Shown piece after piece: positions 53,699 to 62,141 of a stretch of 64,000 nucleotides of DNA (position 1 is its first letter; every line of letters begins with the position of its first letter). Below the pieces are notes generated by a model. It was not told the origin of the DNA and did not search any database. It was given only the letters and a program-made list of their open reading frames with translations. Origin of the DNA: Granulicella arctica. Lineage in GTDB: Bacteria > Acidobacteriota > Terriglobia > Terriglobales > Acidobacteriaceae. The stretch lies in NCBI RefSeq assembly GCF_025685605.1, contig NZ_JAGTUT010000001.1:4672693-4736692 (forward strand). The letters run 5' to 3'. A program made the translations under genes and the position numbers.

Positions 53699-54042
53699 GA
53701 ATCCTTCGATGCATTATGTGGAGAGAAAATGCTGAGAACAGCGGACTTCAGCTTATTTTATGACTCACATGTTCACCTGCATGCGTTATGTCACTTGGTC
53801 GCAATGCTGGAAACTCGTGCCCTGGCGATCATTCGCTGCATTTGCCAGTTGCAGATCACAAGCATGATGGACTGGTCTAAATGACAAGCGATGCGAGTCG
53901 CGATTCACAATCCTGTTACCTCATTGAGCTTTTAGAAACAGAAGTATATCAAGAGGTTATGAATTAACCACGCAGCCGTGTCACGTCGTGCGGCTTGTTT
54001 GGTCCTATGTCTGCGGGTTGTGAACCCCAAAGAGGAAACACC
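53699..54042. other. Gene-free stretch upstream of the RsbQ-like gene
   Basis: No coding signal on either strand beyond shadows. It probably holds the promoter of the hydrolase/kinase unit and, near 54025, the binding site (AGAGGAAAC) of the small His-rich gene. Confidence 0.35.
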
Positions 54043-54236
54043 ATGGCGCACGAAGCACATAAAGAAGCCGCAAAACATCACTCAGAAGCCGCAGCCATCA
54101 CGCAGCAGCCGCGGAAAAGCACGAGGCTGGAAACCACGAAGAAGCACATGAACACTCTTAGAAAGCACATGCTGCCTCGGGCGCTGCTCACGGAAAGTCG
54201 ACTGAGGCGCACGGAAAGTCGGTCGCAAAGAAGTAG
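54043..54236 (+). pseudogene. His/Ala/Lys/Glu-rich small protein gene, broken
   Basis: With a good binding site (AGAGGAAAC) the frame starts AHEAHKEAAKHHSEAA. After that the natural continuation, HHAAAAEKHEAGNHEEAHEHS, then KAHAASGAAHGKSTEAHGKSVAKK, is in another frame and is interrupted by a TAG. The repeated AHE/KHH pattern matches a type of small, highly charged stress-related protein found in soil bacteria. A frameshift and a stop together suggest it is inactive. Confidence 0.6.
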
Positions 54237-54258
54237 TCGATTGCTTTGTTGCAGTTTG

Positions 54259-54285
54259 AGGGTGGATGGGAAACTTTTCCACCCT
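54259..54285 (+). terminator. Hairpin after the small His-rich gene
   Basis: Arms AGGGTGGA (54259-54266) and TCCACCCT (54278-54285) with an 11-base loop, 23 bases after the stop. Confidence 0.45.
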
Positions 54286-55308
54286 TTCCGAAGTCGTTCT
54301 CCGATTGCTGGGAGACTTCGCAAGACACAGTGCTGCTGCGAGGAGTCGGAACATTTATACAAATATTGGGAACCGCGGCTTGATCGTCACATCGGCGTAA
54401 GTGTTGCTCAACGTAGCCAGCGTGTGCTGTGAGGTTGAGAAGAGACCTAAATCATTCTTCTGCAGAACAACACTCGCACCTGTTGTTGGATCGTCAGCGG
54501 ACATGCGCGTTATTTGTGAACTAAGAAAGCAACTTAGATTAGAACTCAGCACTCCGACCCTGCGAATCGAATTGATGAGCGAAAAGAGACCCATAAGAAA
54601 AAAGTGAAAGCAACAGTACCGCAAATTTTACCGCGCCAAATGGCTTTCTGTTTTCCGCAGACATTAGGAGCTCATCCCTCACAGTTAGCCCTCCTACCCT
54701 AAAGCGCATACAACAGATAGCTGATTGTGGGCCCTACATACAGGAACACGATAGGAATTAGGACACCATGTTTTAAAAGAACTATCCGCATCGTCTCCCA
54801 AAGGGTAAGTTTTGCGACACTTATTGCTCAACCAGATATGGGCCAAAGACGTGTCGCGGACGACGAAAGACCTGGTTCCGCCTCGCGATACCAAACTCTA
54901 CTGCATCAGATAATCCGCTTTAAGGGTGCGCGTAAATACTGGCAAGTAACTGATCGTGAATTTAACCTAACGCGCGCGCAGAAGTAGCGTATATAGGTGA
55001 AGTCAAGAACTTGTCGTGTACTCAAGCCGCGCAATATTGCGGCACATAAGTCTAGGCGAGTAAGTCCCACCGGGTCCCACAAACAAATCAGGAAAATAGA
55101 TATCACTCATAGGAGGTGACCTATGTCTCTGTCTTTTGCTTCGTTGCAAGCCTTCTCCCCCTGACACCCTTCACCTGCTAGCACCTCGCGCGATCCCCGC
55201 TCGCGATCATGCCCGATGACACTCGATGGCTTTAGCCTGCGAGTGCCGCGAACCGCCCCACCTGTCGGCCAAAACGGCAGCGTGCTAACCAACGAAAGGA
55301 AGCAAACC
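54286..55308. other. One-kilobase stretch without a recognised gene
   Basis: A minus-strand frame 54355-54624 (89 codons, including TGASVVLQKNDLGLFSTSQHTLATL) is open but has no start signal or motif I know. The rest has no coding signal. The binding site AAAGGAAG at the end belongs to the MoaF-like gene. Confidence 0.35.
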
Positions 55309-55632
55309 ATGAGTGCACAAGAGGTCTTCCCCGCAATCGGACATCGTTACCTGGTGGATTTCCAGGCTTTTCGTGTCGAGTTATTCTTCGAGTCCTTATC
55401 CTCCATGACTTACACCGGAATAGATCCGGACGGAAAGCATGATGGGTCCGAGACGGTCAACATCACCGTGCAGCCTGTGAGGGATCATCTCTTCCTCGTC
55501 ACTTGGCAGGAGGCCGACAAAACCACGGTCGTTCATCTGGAAGACTACAAAGACAAAACGATCACCACTTGCATCACCGATCCGACCGGAGCCTTCTCGA
55601 AATATCACGGAACGGTGACCTTCATCTCCTAA
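55309..55632 (+). CDS. MoaF-like small protein
   Basis: A 107-residue protein with the lipocalin-like beta pattern of the MoaF-related domain: GHRYLVDFQAFRVELFFESLSSMTYTGID, SETVNITVQPVRDHLFLVTWQEADKTTVVHLEDYKDKTITTCITDPTGAF. Proteins of this type occur beside secondary-metabolism and aromatic-oxidation genes; their activity is not settled. The ATG at 55309 has AAAGGAAG at seven bases. The tyrosinase gene follows after 87 bases, with a hairpin between them. It could bind the substrate or product of the tyrosinase; this is inference. Confidence 0.7.
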   Translation: MSAQEVFPAIGHRYLVDFQAFRVELFFESLSSMTYTGIDPDGKHDGSETVNITVQPVRDHLFLVTWQEADKTTVVHLEDYKDKTITTCITDPTGAFSKYHGTVTFIS

Positions 55633-55653
55633 AGTCCCCGGCTTACGCCACAA

Positions 55654-55683
55654 CGAAAGAGGCCGTGCCCACCGCCTCTTCCG
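55654..55683 (+). terminator. Hairpin between the MoaF-like and tyrosinase genes
   Basis: Arms CGAAAGAGGC (55654-55663) and GCCTCTTCCG (55674-55683) pair with one mismatch around a 10-base loop, and TTTAAAC follows. It may lower, but need not stop, transcription into the tyrosinase gene. Confidence 0.45.
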
Positions 55684-55719
55684 TTTAAACTTTCACACGA
55701 TGCAGTAGAGGAGAACACT

Positions 55720-57294
55720 ATGAGTATCCGAGTACGCAGGTCACTGACAGAACTGCAGGATGAATACATGAAGGATAATAAGAAGCCGCTCGAAACGGTG
55801 ATGCGTGCCTGGAAGGGCATCAAGGAACTCTCGCCGGATGATCCGCATGCGTTCTTCACGATAGGCGGCTATCACGGGGAGCCCTTCCGCGGCGGCGGAT
55901 GGGGGAGCAACGCCTATTGGGGCGGCTACTGCAATCACGGCAACGTCCTCTTCCCCACATGGCACCGCATCTATCTCTTAAAACTCGAGAAAGCTCTGCA
56001 GAGTATTCCCGGCTGCAAAGAAGTAATGCTCCCCTATTGGGATGAGACAAGTCCCGAGTCGCTCGCCAACGGAATCCCATGGGCTCTCACGGCAGACACA
56101 TTTGTGCTTGACGGGGTCTCAATCCCAAATCCCCTAAAGTCATTCGTCTTTAACCGGAGCATCACGGATAACCTCAGCACCGATACGGGCGACGCCAACG
56201 ACCCGAACTACAGCAAGCCGATGGGCTATGAGACCGTTCGCTACCCACTCTCCGGATTGGTAGGAAGCAGCGCCGAGCAAGCCGCTACCACGGCTCACAA
56301 TGCGCTCTATCCTGACTACAACAAGAACGTCGACATCTTGAATCAAAATGTAGTTGCATGGCTGAGCCAAAAGGTCGTCGTCGGCGGTCAGAGTTTTACC
56401 CCAAACGTGCACCAGAACTACATCGACTGTCTCGACGCTCCGAACTACATGCTGTTTTCGAACTACACCTCCTCCGGTCAATGGAACAATGACCACAACA
56501 CTACGATCGTGTCTCTGGAGTCACCGCACGACGACATCCACCTCGCCATCGGCGGCTTTGATGCAGGCACCTCGGGAGACTTCTCACCCATCGCAGGAGC
56601 CAACGCCGACATGGGGGAGAACGATACCGCAGGCCTCGACCCGATCTTCTTCTTCCATCATTGCTTCGTTGATTACGTCTTCTGGCGCTGGCAGGTCAAA
56701 CACGGCGTTACTAAATCTTTCGGTATCGATATCCCGGAGTACCCAGGCACCAACACGGTCGACAGCCAAGGACCAACGCCCGGTGTTGCACCGAATACCT
56801 GGTTGACGATGGAAAGTCCTCTTGCCCCGTTCACCAAGAGCGCGGGCAAGTTCTACACCTCGCTCGACTCCATCGATATCGAGGGCCAGCTCGGCTACAC
56901 CTACAGCCCGGCCTCTCTGGACACGGTCTCGCAACCGGTCGCCGCGGCTGCCGCGCTCGCCAAGACAGTCCCTGCGAAAGCCCTACATGTCTCCGGCCTC
57001 AACCGCTCTCGCATCCGTGGCTCTTTCGTCATTGCCGCCTACGCAGAGGTAGACGGAAAAAAAGTGCTTCTGGGCAATCATGGCATCCTGAGCCGCTGGA
57101 ATGTGCAGGGTTGCATGAACTGCCAGACCCACTTAGAGACGAAAGCATCCATCAGCCTGCATGGCCTAGCGGACACGGCGCTCTCAAAGGCGACCTTCAG
57201 CGTTGAGGTTCGTACCCGTGAGCAGGCCAAACCAGCAGGCCTCGTTGCCAAGACAAAACAGGAGAAACCGTTCCTTCGTTTTGAGGTGCGGTAA
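55720..57294 (+). CDS. Tyrosinase (type 3 copper oxidase)
   Basis: A 524-residue protein. The first copper site has His 52 (GGYHGEPF), His 73 and His 82 (CNHGNVLFPTWHRIYLLKLE); the second has His 270 and His 274 (SPHDDIHLAIGG) and the HH pair at 313-314 in DPIFFFHHCFVDYVFWRW. Cys 71 is two residues before His 73, the place of the Cys-His thioether bond in fungal and molluscan enzymes. A C-terminal domain of about 130 residues (LHVSGLNRSRIRGSFVIAAYAEVDGKKVLLG) follows, as in tyrosinase and plant PPO-like proteins. No signal peptide is seen. It would oxidise phenols to quinones. The start follows AGAGGAGAAC. Confidence 0.88.
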   Translation: MSIRVRRSLTELQDEYMKDNKKPLETVMRAWKGIKELSPDDPHAFFTIGGYHGEPFRGGGWGSNAYWGGYCNHGNVLFPTWHRIYLLKLEKALQSIPGCKEVMLPYWDETSPESLANGIPWALTADTFVLDGVSIPNPLKSFVFNRSITDNLSTDTGDANDPNYSKPMGYETVRYPLSGLVGSSAEQAATTAHNALYPDYNKNVDILNQNVVAWLSQKVVVGGQSFTPNVHQNYIDCLDAPNYMLFSNYTSSGQWNNDHNTTIVSLESPHDDIHLAIGGFDAGTSGDFSPIAGANADMGENDTAGLDPIFFFHHCFVDYVFWRWQVKHGVTKSFGIDIPEYPGTNTVDSQGPTPGVAPNTWLTMESPLAPFTKSAGKFYTSLDSIDIEGQLGYTYSPASLDTVSQPVAAAAALAKTVPAKALHVSGLNRSRIRGSFVIAAYAEVDGKKVLLGNHGILSRWNVQGCMNCQTHLETKASISLHGLADTALSKATFSVEVRTREQAKPAGLVAKTKQEKPFLRFEVR

Positions 57295-57310
57295 GGAAGC
57301 GAGATCCATA

Positions 57311-57799
57311 ATGGCACAGCTCAAAGTTGCAAACACAGAAATTACCGGATCGCTCATTTCTCTAAGGCCTGTTATCCCATGCAAATGTAGCCATAGCCAA
57401 ACAGACAGTCAGCCGAGCGGAAGAGGAGGGAGGGAGACGTTATCCCTCTTCCCAGCTCTCACCCTGGTCCTCTTGCCGAAGTGCCCATTTTGTCTCGTTG
57501 CATGGTTCGGCGTCCTCGGTTCCGTTGGTGCAGACACCTGGTTGCGCTCCGTCTGGGGAACGCCACTGGCAGTCATACTCCTCGGAATTACGCTTGCATC
57601 AATCGGCTTTCGCGCGTGGAACCGCCACGATCTACTTCCCTTCCTCCTCGCGATGCTCTCTGCGGTGGCAGTCTTCTATGGAAAGTACGTCGTCGATTTG
57701 CGATCTGTAGAGTTCGGCGGCCTAGCGCTCCTCGTCTGCGCCTCCTTATGGAGCGGGTGGGCGAAGAACCAGTCGTCTCGCTCGACAGCGCCTATGTGA
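57311..57799 (+). CDS. Four-helix membrane protein with a CPFC motif
   Basis: A 162-residue protein. After a hydrophilic N-terminus with a CKC pair (VIPCKCSHSQT), four helices follow: LFPALTLVLLPKCPFCLVAWFGVLGSV, WGTPLAVILLGITLASIGF, LLPFLLAMLSAVAVFYGKYV and FGGLALLVCASLW. The KCPFC motif at the start of the first helix recalls MerC-like metal carriers. It is 17 bases after the tyrosinase stop and likely cotranscribed. Copper supply to the tyrosinase is an attractive but unproven role. Confidence 0.65.
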   Translation: MAQLKVANTEITGSLISLRPVIPCKCSHSQTDSQPSGRGGRETLSLFPALTLVLLPKCPFCLVAWFGVLGSVGADTWLRSVWGTPLAVILLGITLASIGFRAWNRHDLLPFLLAMLSAVAVFYGKYVVDLRSVEFGGLALLVCASLWSGWAKNQSSRSTAPM

Positions 57800-58156
57800 C
57801 TGTCTCTCGCCTGCGTGAATGGCTCGTCCTTCGGAGAAGATGCCTTTGAACATCACTTCTTGCCCACGAGTCTCGCGCGGTTGTTGTTACCACCCAATCT
57901 GCGCTAGATAGAAGGTTTGTGAGAACAGCAAACGTGGATAAAACGGGGCTGAATTTCCAGCAAATAGGTATGCAACACCGCTTTAGGCTATACCTCATCA
58001 AATTATCCGTAATGGCGTGAGCGGCGTTTTCGGGAGTTGTAGGCAAGTCGATGGACCAGGAGAGAGAATCGTCGGCTACTTCGTGTGTGCTGGATCTGGC
58101 GGATACAGAAAGGTCACCGCAGGACCAAAGCGTTCTCCCCAATATGTATCCTGATG
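57800..58156. other. Gene-free stretch
   Basis: About 360 bases without a recognisable gene, RNA or repeat. Confidence 0.35.
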
Positions 58157-58450
58157 CTAACTCCCCGGCTCAGCCGTAAGCTTCACCTCAGGATGATTCA
58201 TTAGGCTCTTCTTCATGTTGTCGGCGAGCGTTCGGCTCATCGCTACGAAGGCAGTATCAAAATCTGGAAACCATGCGCAGCAGCATCGGACAGCGGTACT
58301 TCCGTTGTACCGACACCAATGGAAATGCGAGCGGGTCCCTGTACCATCCTCGACGTATCCTGCAGCACTCTGCCATTCCCGACCTGCAGCGAAGTACTTT
58401 CAAGCAAGCCCACACCAAACGCATCGGGCTCGTCAAGCAGAAGACTCAAT
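58157..58450 (-). pseudogene. Unidentified decayed gene
   Basis: One frame reads LLLDEPDAFGVGLLESTSLQVGNGRVLQDTSRMVQGPARISIGVGTTEVPLSDAAAHGFQ; a second continues as DTAFVAMSRTLADNMKKSLMNHPEVKLTAEPG and stops at 58157. Both look like true protein, with a frameshift near 58255. The N-terminus is lost where the sequence joins an IS110 fragment near 58455. I do not recognise the family. Confidence 0.4.
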
Positions 58451-58690
58451 GCGGTTCCACGATCGCCACCGCGATCGTCTCAGCATGGACATCCAAACCC
58501 AGAAATCGTAACTTCTCCTTCATGACCGGCTCCCTTCCGTTTGTGGCTCTGAACTGCCCGTCCTTCGGACGCTCACAGCTTAACCCACGGTCGGCGCATC
58601 GGCGCCGGTCACTCCATACTGACTGTTCGCAACACTTAAGAACACCTGACCGTGGGCTTCCTAATCCGACTTCATCACACTGACATCTGA
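58446..58690 (-). mobile_element. IS110-family insertion sequence stub
   Basis: From the ATG at 58523 the minus strand reads KEKLRFLGLDVHAETIAVAIVEPH, the first residues of an IS110-type transposase, with the first catalytic Asp (GLDVH). It stops after 25 codons, and the rest of the element is gone. About 165 bases of upstream sequence with GC-rich inverted parts may be the IS end. Confidence 0.6.
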
Positions 58691-58737
58691 CGAGATTTTT
58701 TTTCAAGAGCCGCCTGACGGTGGTGCAATATGACTTT

Positions 58738-59275
58738 ATGGACGCTCCGTTTGTCGTTTTATCCGGCTGTTCTGGTGGAGGAAAATCTTCCGTCCTTGAG
58801 GAGCTTCGCAGTCGGGGCTACTGTGTGATCGATGAACCTGGCCGTCGCATTGTTCGACGGGAACTCGAAGGTGGCGGCCACGCACTTCCATGGCTCGATC
58901 TTGCAGCCTTTGCACGTGCAGCCGTTCGCATGGCGAATGACGATCTTAGACTCGCAGCGACTCTGCCTGGATGGGTGTTTTTTGATCGAGGATTGGTCGA
59001 TGCCCATGTGGCCTTGCAATATGCTACGGGCGAGGCATCTGCCTTTAACTCTAAGTGGGTGTTATCACTCAGCAGTCTTCCTGGTTCCTCCATGGGAAGA
59101 GATATATACCTCAGGCTTCGAGCGACGACACGGGTTTGCAGAGGCAGTATCGGAATACGAACGTCTCGATACTGCTTATCGAAGCTTCGGTTATGACGTG
59201 ATTGTCCTTCCCAGGCAAAGTATCCAGGAACGGGCCGCTCTGGTCCTGTCGAGACTTGCATCGAAGCGATCTTAG
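58738..59275 (+). pseudogene. AAA family ATPase (AAA_28 type) with a frameshift
   Basis: The first frame has the Walker A motif SGCSGGGKSSVLEELRSRGYCVIDEPGRRIVRRE and VFFDRGLVDAHVALQYATGE; the second, from about 59050, continues with VFLVPPWEEIYTSGFERRHGFAEAVSEYERLDTAYRSFGYDVIVLPR to the stop at 59275. Together they form a typical P-loop kinase-like protein of about 178 residues. One frameshift near 59050 breaks it. The substrate of this family is unknown. Confidence 0.65.
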
Positions 59276-59346
59276 ATATGGGTGCTGCTGAACGCCGTTC
59301 TTGTGAGTTGCGAGCTACCTCCGTGAAGACGAGTTCTCATCATGAA

Positions 59347-59799
59347 TCAGAGGCGCAGGAATACTGCCAGCACGAGATTTGTCATGAATAGCGTATGGAT
59401 GCCCATGTGGAACAGGTTGGGCCGTGGATTGTCACCGCGAGACGGCAGAAGCATTTTCGTGCCGCCGTACATGCGTTCGTACTCGCGCTTCAGCTTTTCA
59501 GGAGCTCCCCGAATATAAGGGATATACCACATCCCGACCGCAGACAGACAAGCTAGGCCGCAGTAAATAACCCAGTAATTGGTCACAGAATGAGGAAGTG
59601 TCTGATTCCAGAAAAGAATGGCCAGCGCGACCGCTATCCCTGGGAAGACACAGTTCGCCAAGGTTGCCAGAATAGTCTTGCGCCTTCCCATGACCGCTTG
59701 CACTTGCGAACCAGTAATCCATCCAGGAACATCCACCAGATCATGGAGAGCGATGATGAGAAATTGCACTGTGATCAGAGCGGTAAAGATTGCGATCAT
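59347..59799 (-). CDS. Four-helix membrane protein of unknown function
   Basis: A 150-residue protein with about four helices (MIAIFTALITVQFLIIALHDLV at the N-terminus, ILATLANCVFPGIAVALAILFW, VIYCGLACLSAVGMWYIPYI and IHTLFMTNLVLAVFLRL). The ATG at 59799 is preceded by AAGGAG at eight bases, a strong site. The soluble loop YIRGAPEKLKREYERMYGGTKMLLPSRGDNPRPNLFH is distinctive. I do not know a function. Confidence 0.65.
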   Translation of the reverse strand: MIAIFTALITVQFLIIALHDLVDVPGWITGSQVQAVMGRRKTILATLANCVFPGIAVALAILFWNQTLPHSVTNYWVIYCGLACLSAVGMWYIPYIRGAPEKLKREYERMYGGTKMLLPSRGDNPRPNLFHMGIHTLFMTNLVLAVFLRL

Positions 59800-61135
59800 G
59801 ATGATTCTCCTTGTGCGGAGTTTCGCTTCAGTTGTGCGACCGAAGAATACCACTTGAAAACTGCTACGCCCCAAGCAAAAATCAGTTTCTTGGAGATAAT
59901 TACTACTAAACGCCGCTTCCGTCAGCCAAGACTCACTTACGATGAGCAGGCGAGTAGACTTCGGGCATGCGGCGAAATACTAAGGCGAATTGCGTTCAGC
60001 AACTGTCCTTTTTCTCAAACAGTCATCCATCCAAGGTGCCCTGCATTGAGACCCTCGGTAGATTTGCAAAACAAATAGATCAGGCGGGATAAATCCTCCA
60101 CCCCTGCTCGACGGCTCCTTTAGGCTGTCGTTTTCTCAGAGATTGGCCTGGGTCTCTTGATGAGGGCGAATGGAGATAGCGACCTTGCCCTATGCATGTC
60201 CTTCTCCGCGATAACTGATGGCCTGGTCACCTCGTCTAGCGTGTGTTCTAACGATGGTGGGCGGGAAGGTGGTGTACAGGGCCAAAGATCATCCATCGAA
60301 CCCTGTCCTTCTATTCAAAAGTCCAAGCCCACTTCCTCGATGTGCGGCGTTCGTAGGGCGCTCCGCTCGAAGGTCGCAAGCTCCTTTGGACTGTGCTGTG
60401 CTGCTCTGAGCGTGTGCATACCTATTGCAAGGCGAAGGTTTTGGAGCTGCTGCACGTGGGGTAGGCCGCTCCAAACGAGATGGCAGGTGGTCGCCGCGAT
60501 CACAACCGTTTCCGTGCGTCTCGCTCTTTGTGCGACACCGTTCGAATTCGGGTAAAGGTCAACTTGACAGTGGGTGTCAACACCGTCGTGTTATCAAACA
60601 CCCGCCCTCTCTTGATTGCCTTTGTCCCCTCGACCTTAACCAACTTCGCAGTTCACCCAATCCACGGCCTACCATGCCAACATGCGCGGGACATCGCGAC
60701 GTGAGCTGTTCCGCGTGGTCTCTCGCCTTTCTCTTTCAGGGCGCTGCAGGTGGCGACAAAAGACACTAAGGCGTGAATATCGCGTGTAGTCAATGATACT
60801 GAGGCGATGTCGAACTTGGCCGCGCGAGACACGTCGATTCCGTAGTCGGCTCGAAACAGCGGTTGGTATTCGGAAGCTGAAGAATCTGGCCGCTCTAGCA
60901 TGATGTGGCCGAAGCTGGTTTGCGGTTGTGGAAGGCGGAAGTAGAGGCGGCTAGCCTGCGTATGACTGGAAGGGATACAGTCTTAGGAACGCGTCCTGAG
61001 TGTTAGAAGTACATAAGCATCTTTAGTCCATATGAGTAAGGCAGATGCCTCACGAAGCAGGCGAAGGCTGCCAGGTGTTGGCGCTGGCAGGCCTTCGGAG
61101 ATGGCTCGGGCATGGGGCGCGGGAAAAGGATTGGA
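59800..61135. other. Long stretch without an intact gene, upstream of the LacI gene
   Basis: Several short frames are open between 60150 and 60900 on both strands, but none has a start signal or a recognisable domain. It could hold heavily decayed sequence. An imperfect inverted repeat, CTTAGGA-5-TCCTGAG, lies at 60982-61000 with the central CG common in LacI operators. Confidence 0.4.
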
Positions 61136-62137
61136 ATGATTCGTAGGTCAACCGCTCCAACGCTAGTCGATGTAGCTCGCGAGGCTGGTGTTTCGCTGAA
61201 GACGGCGTCGCGGGTTTTGAATAATTCGTCAGAGCTGAATCCGGCGACGGAGAAACGCGTGCGCGAGGCGATGGCGCGGCTTGATTACCGTCCGAATGAG
61301 CTTGCGCGGGGACTGAAGGCGCGGCGTTCAGCGGCGATTGGGATGATTGTGCCGAATCTTTCTGATCCATTTACGGCATCGACGTTGCAGGCGGTTTTGA
61401 CAGTGGCTCGTGCACGCGGATATGCCGTAATTTTTACGAGTTCGAGCGGTGATGAATCTTTGGAGAAGGCTGAATTGGACCTGCTGGTGCGGCGGCAGAT
61501 TGAAGGTTTGATTGTGGCACCAGCATTGGGGAAGAAGAACTACTTTCGATCGATTGTGGGCACACGGCTACCCATTGTAGCGTTCGATCAGTTTGTTTCG
61601 GACAAGAGCATTGATTGTGTGACAGTAAATAATCGCGAGGCGGCGCGCACTGCGGTTGAACATTTACTGACACATGGGAAGAAAAAAATTCTGGCTGTTG
61701 GCGTTCGACCCGATATCTATACGTGCGTGGAACGAGTAGCTGGGTATTGCGAGGCAATGGCGGCGGAGAAGCTTCCAGAGCGGGTGCTGCTGGTGGAGGA
61801 TGAAAAAGATTTAACGCCTGAAGCAATCGGGAAGTTTTTTAGGAAGAAGGATGCTCCTGATGCAATCTTCAGCCTGAACTGGGTGGCGTCGATGGGGACG
61901 CTGCGGGCGCTGCGTGATCTGCATGGGTTTGGGAGTATGGCGTTTATTTCGTTCGATGACTTCGAGCTTGCTGAGATGCTGTCGCCTGCGTTGACGGTGG
62001 TGAGACAGCCGAGTGCAGAGATGGGGCGCATTGCTGCGGAACTATTGTTTGAGCGGCTAACAGGCGGTCGAACCGTGCGCAAGAATGTGGTGCTTTCAAC
62101 CGAGTTCCACATACGGCAATCCTGTGGCTGTAGTTAG
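61136..62137 (+). CDS. LacI family transcriptional regulator
   Basis: A 333-residue regulator. The helix-turn-helix and hinge are classic: PTLVDVAREAGVSLKTASRVLNNSSELNPATEKRVREAMARLDYRPNELARGLK. The periplasmic-binding-like domain follows (IGMIVPNLSDPFTASTLQAVLTVARARGYAVIFTSS, QIEGLIVAP, FISFDDFELAEMLSPALTVVRQPSAEMGRIAAELLFERL). It senses a sugar or sugar derivative. The ATG at 61136 has AAAGGATTGGA upstream. It converges with the hydrolase-like gene to its right; the target genes may lie beyond the window. Confidence 0.88.
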   Translation: MIRRSTAPTLVDVAREAGVSLKTASRVLNNSSELNPATEKRVREAMARLDYRPNELARGLKARRSAAIGMIVPNLSDPFTASTLQAVLTVARARGYAVIFTSSSGDESLEKAELDLLVRRQIEGLIVAPALGKKNYFRSIVGTRLPIVAFDQFVSDKSIDCVTVNNREAARTAVEHLLTHGKKKILAVGVRPDIYTCVERVAGYCEAMAAEKLPERVLLVEDEKDLTPEAIGKFFRKKDAPDAIFSLNWVASMGTLRALRDLHGFGSMAFISFDDFELAEMLSPALTVVRQPSAEMGRIAAELLFERLTGGRTVRKNVVLSTEFHIRQSCGCS

Positions 62138-62141
62138 GCTT

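Noticed and set aside
53995..54432. A 145-codon frame through the His-rich gene
   Set aside because: Only its codons from 54043 on are meaningful, and these shift frame after about 17 residues; the rest is out of frame.
59900..61050. Several short frames (for example 60315-60503 and 60653-60901, minus strand)
   Set aside because: Some look protein-like, but none has a start signal or known motif, and frames overlap on both strands.
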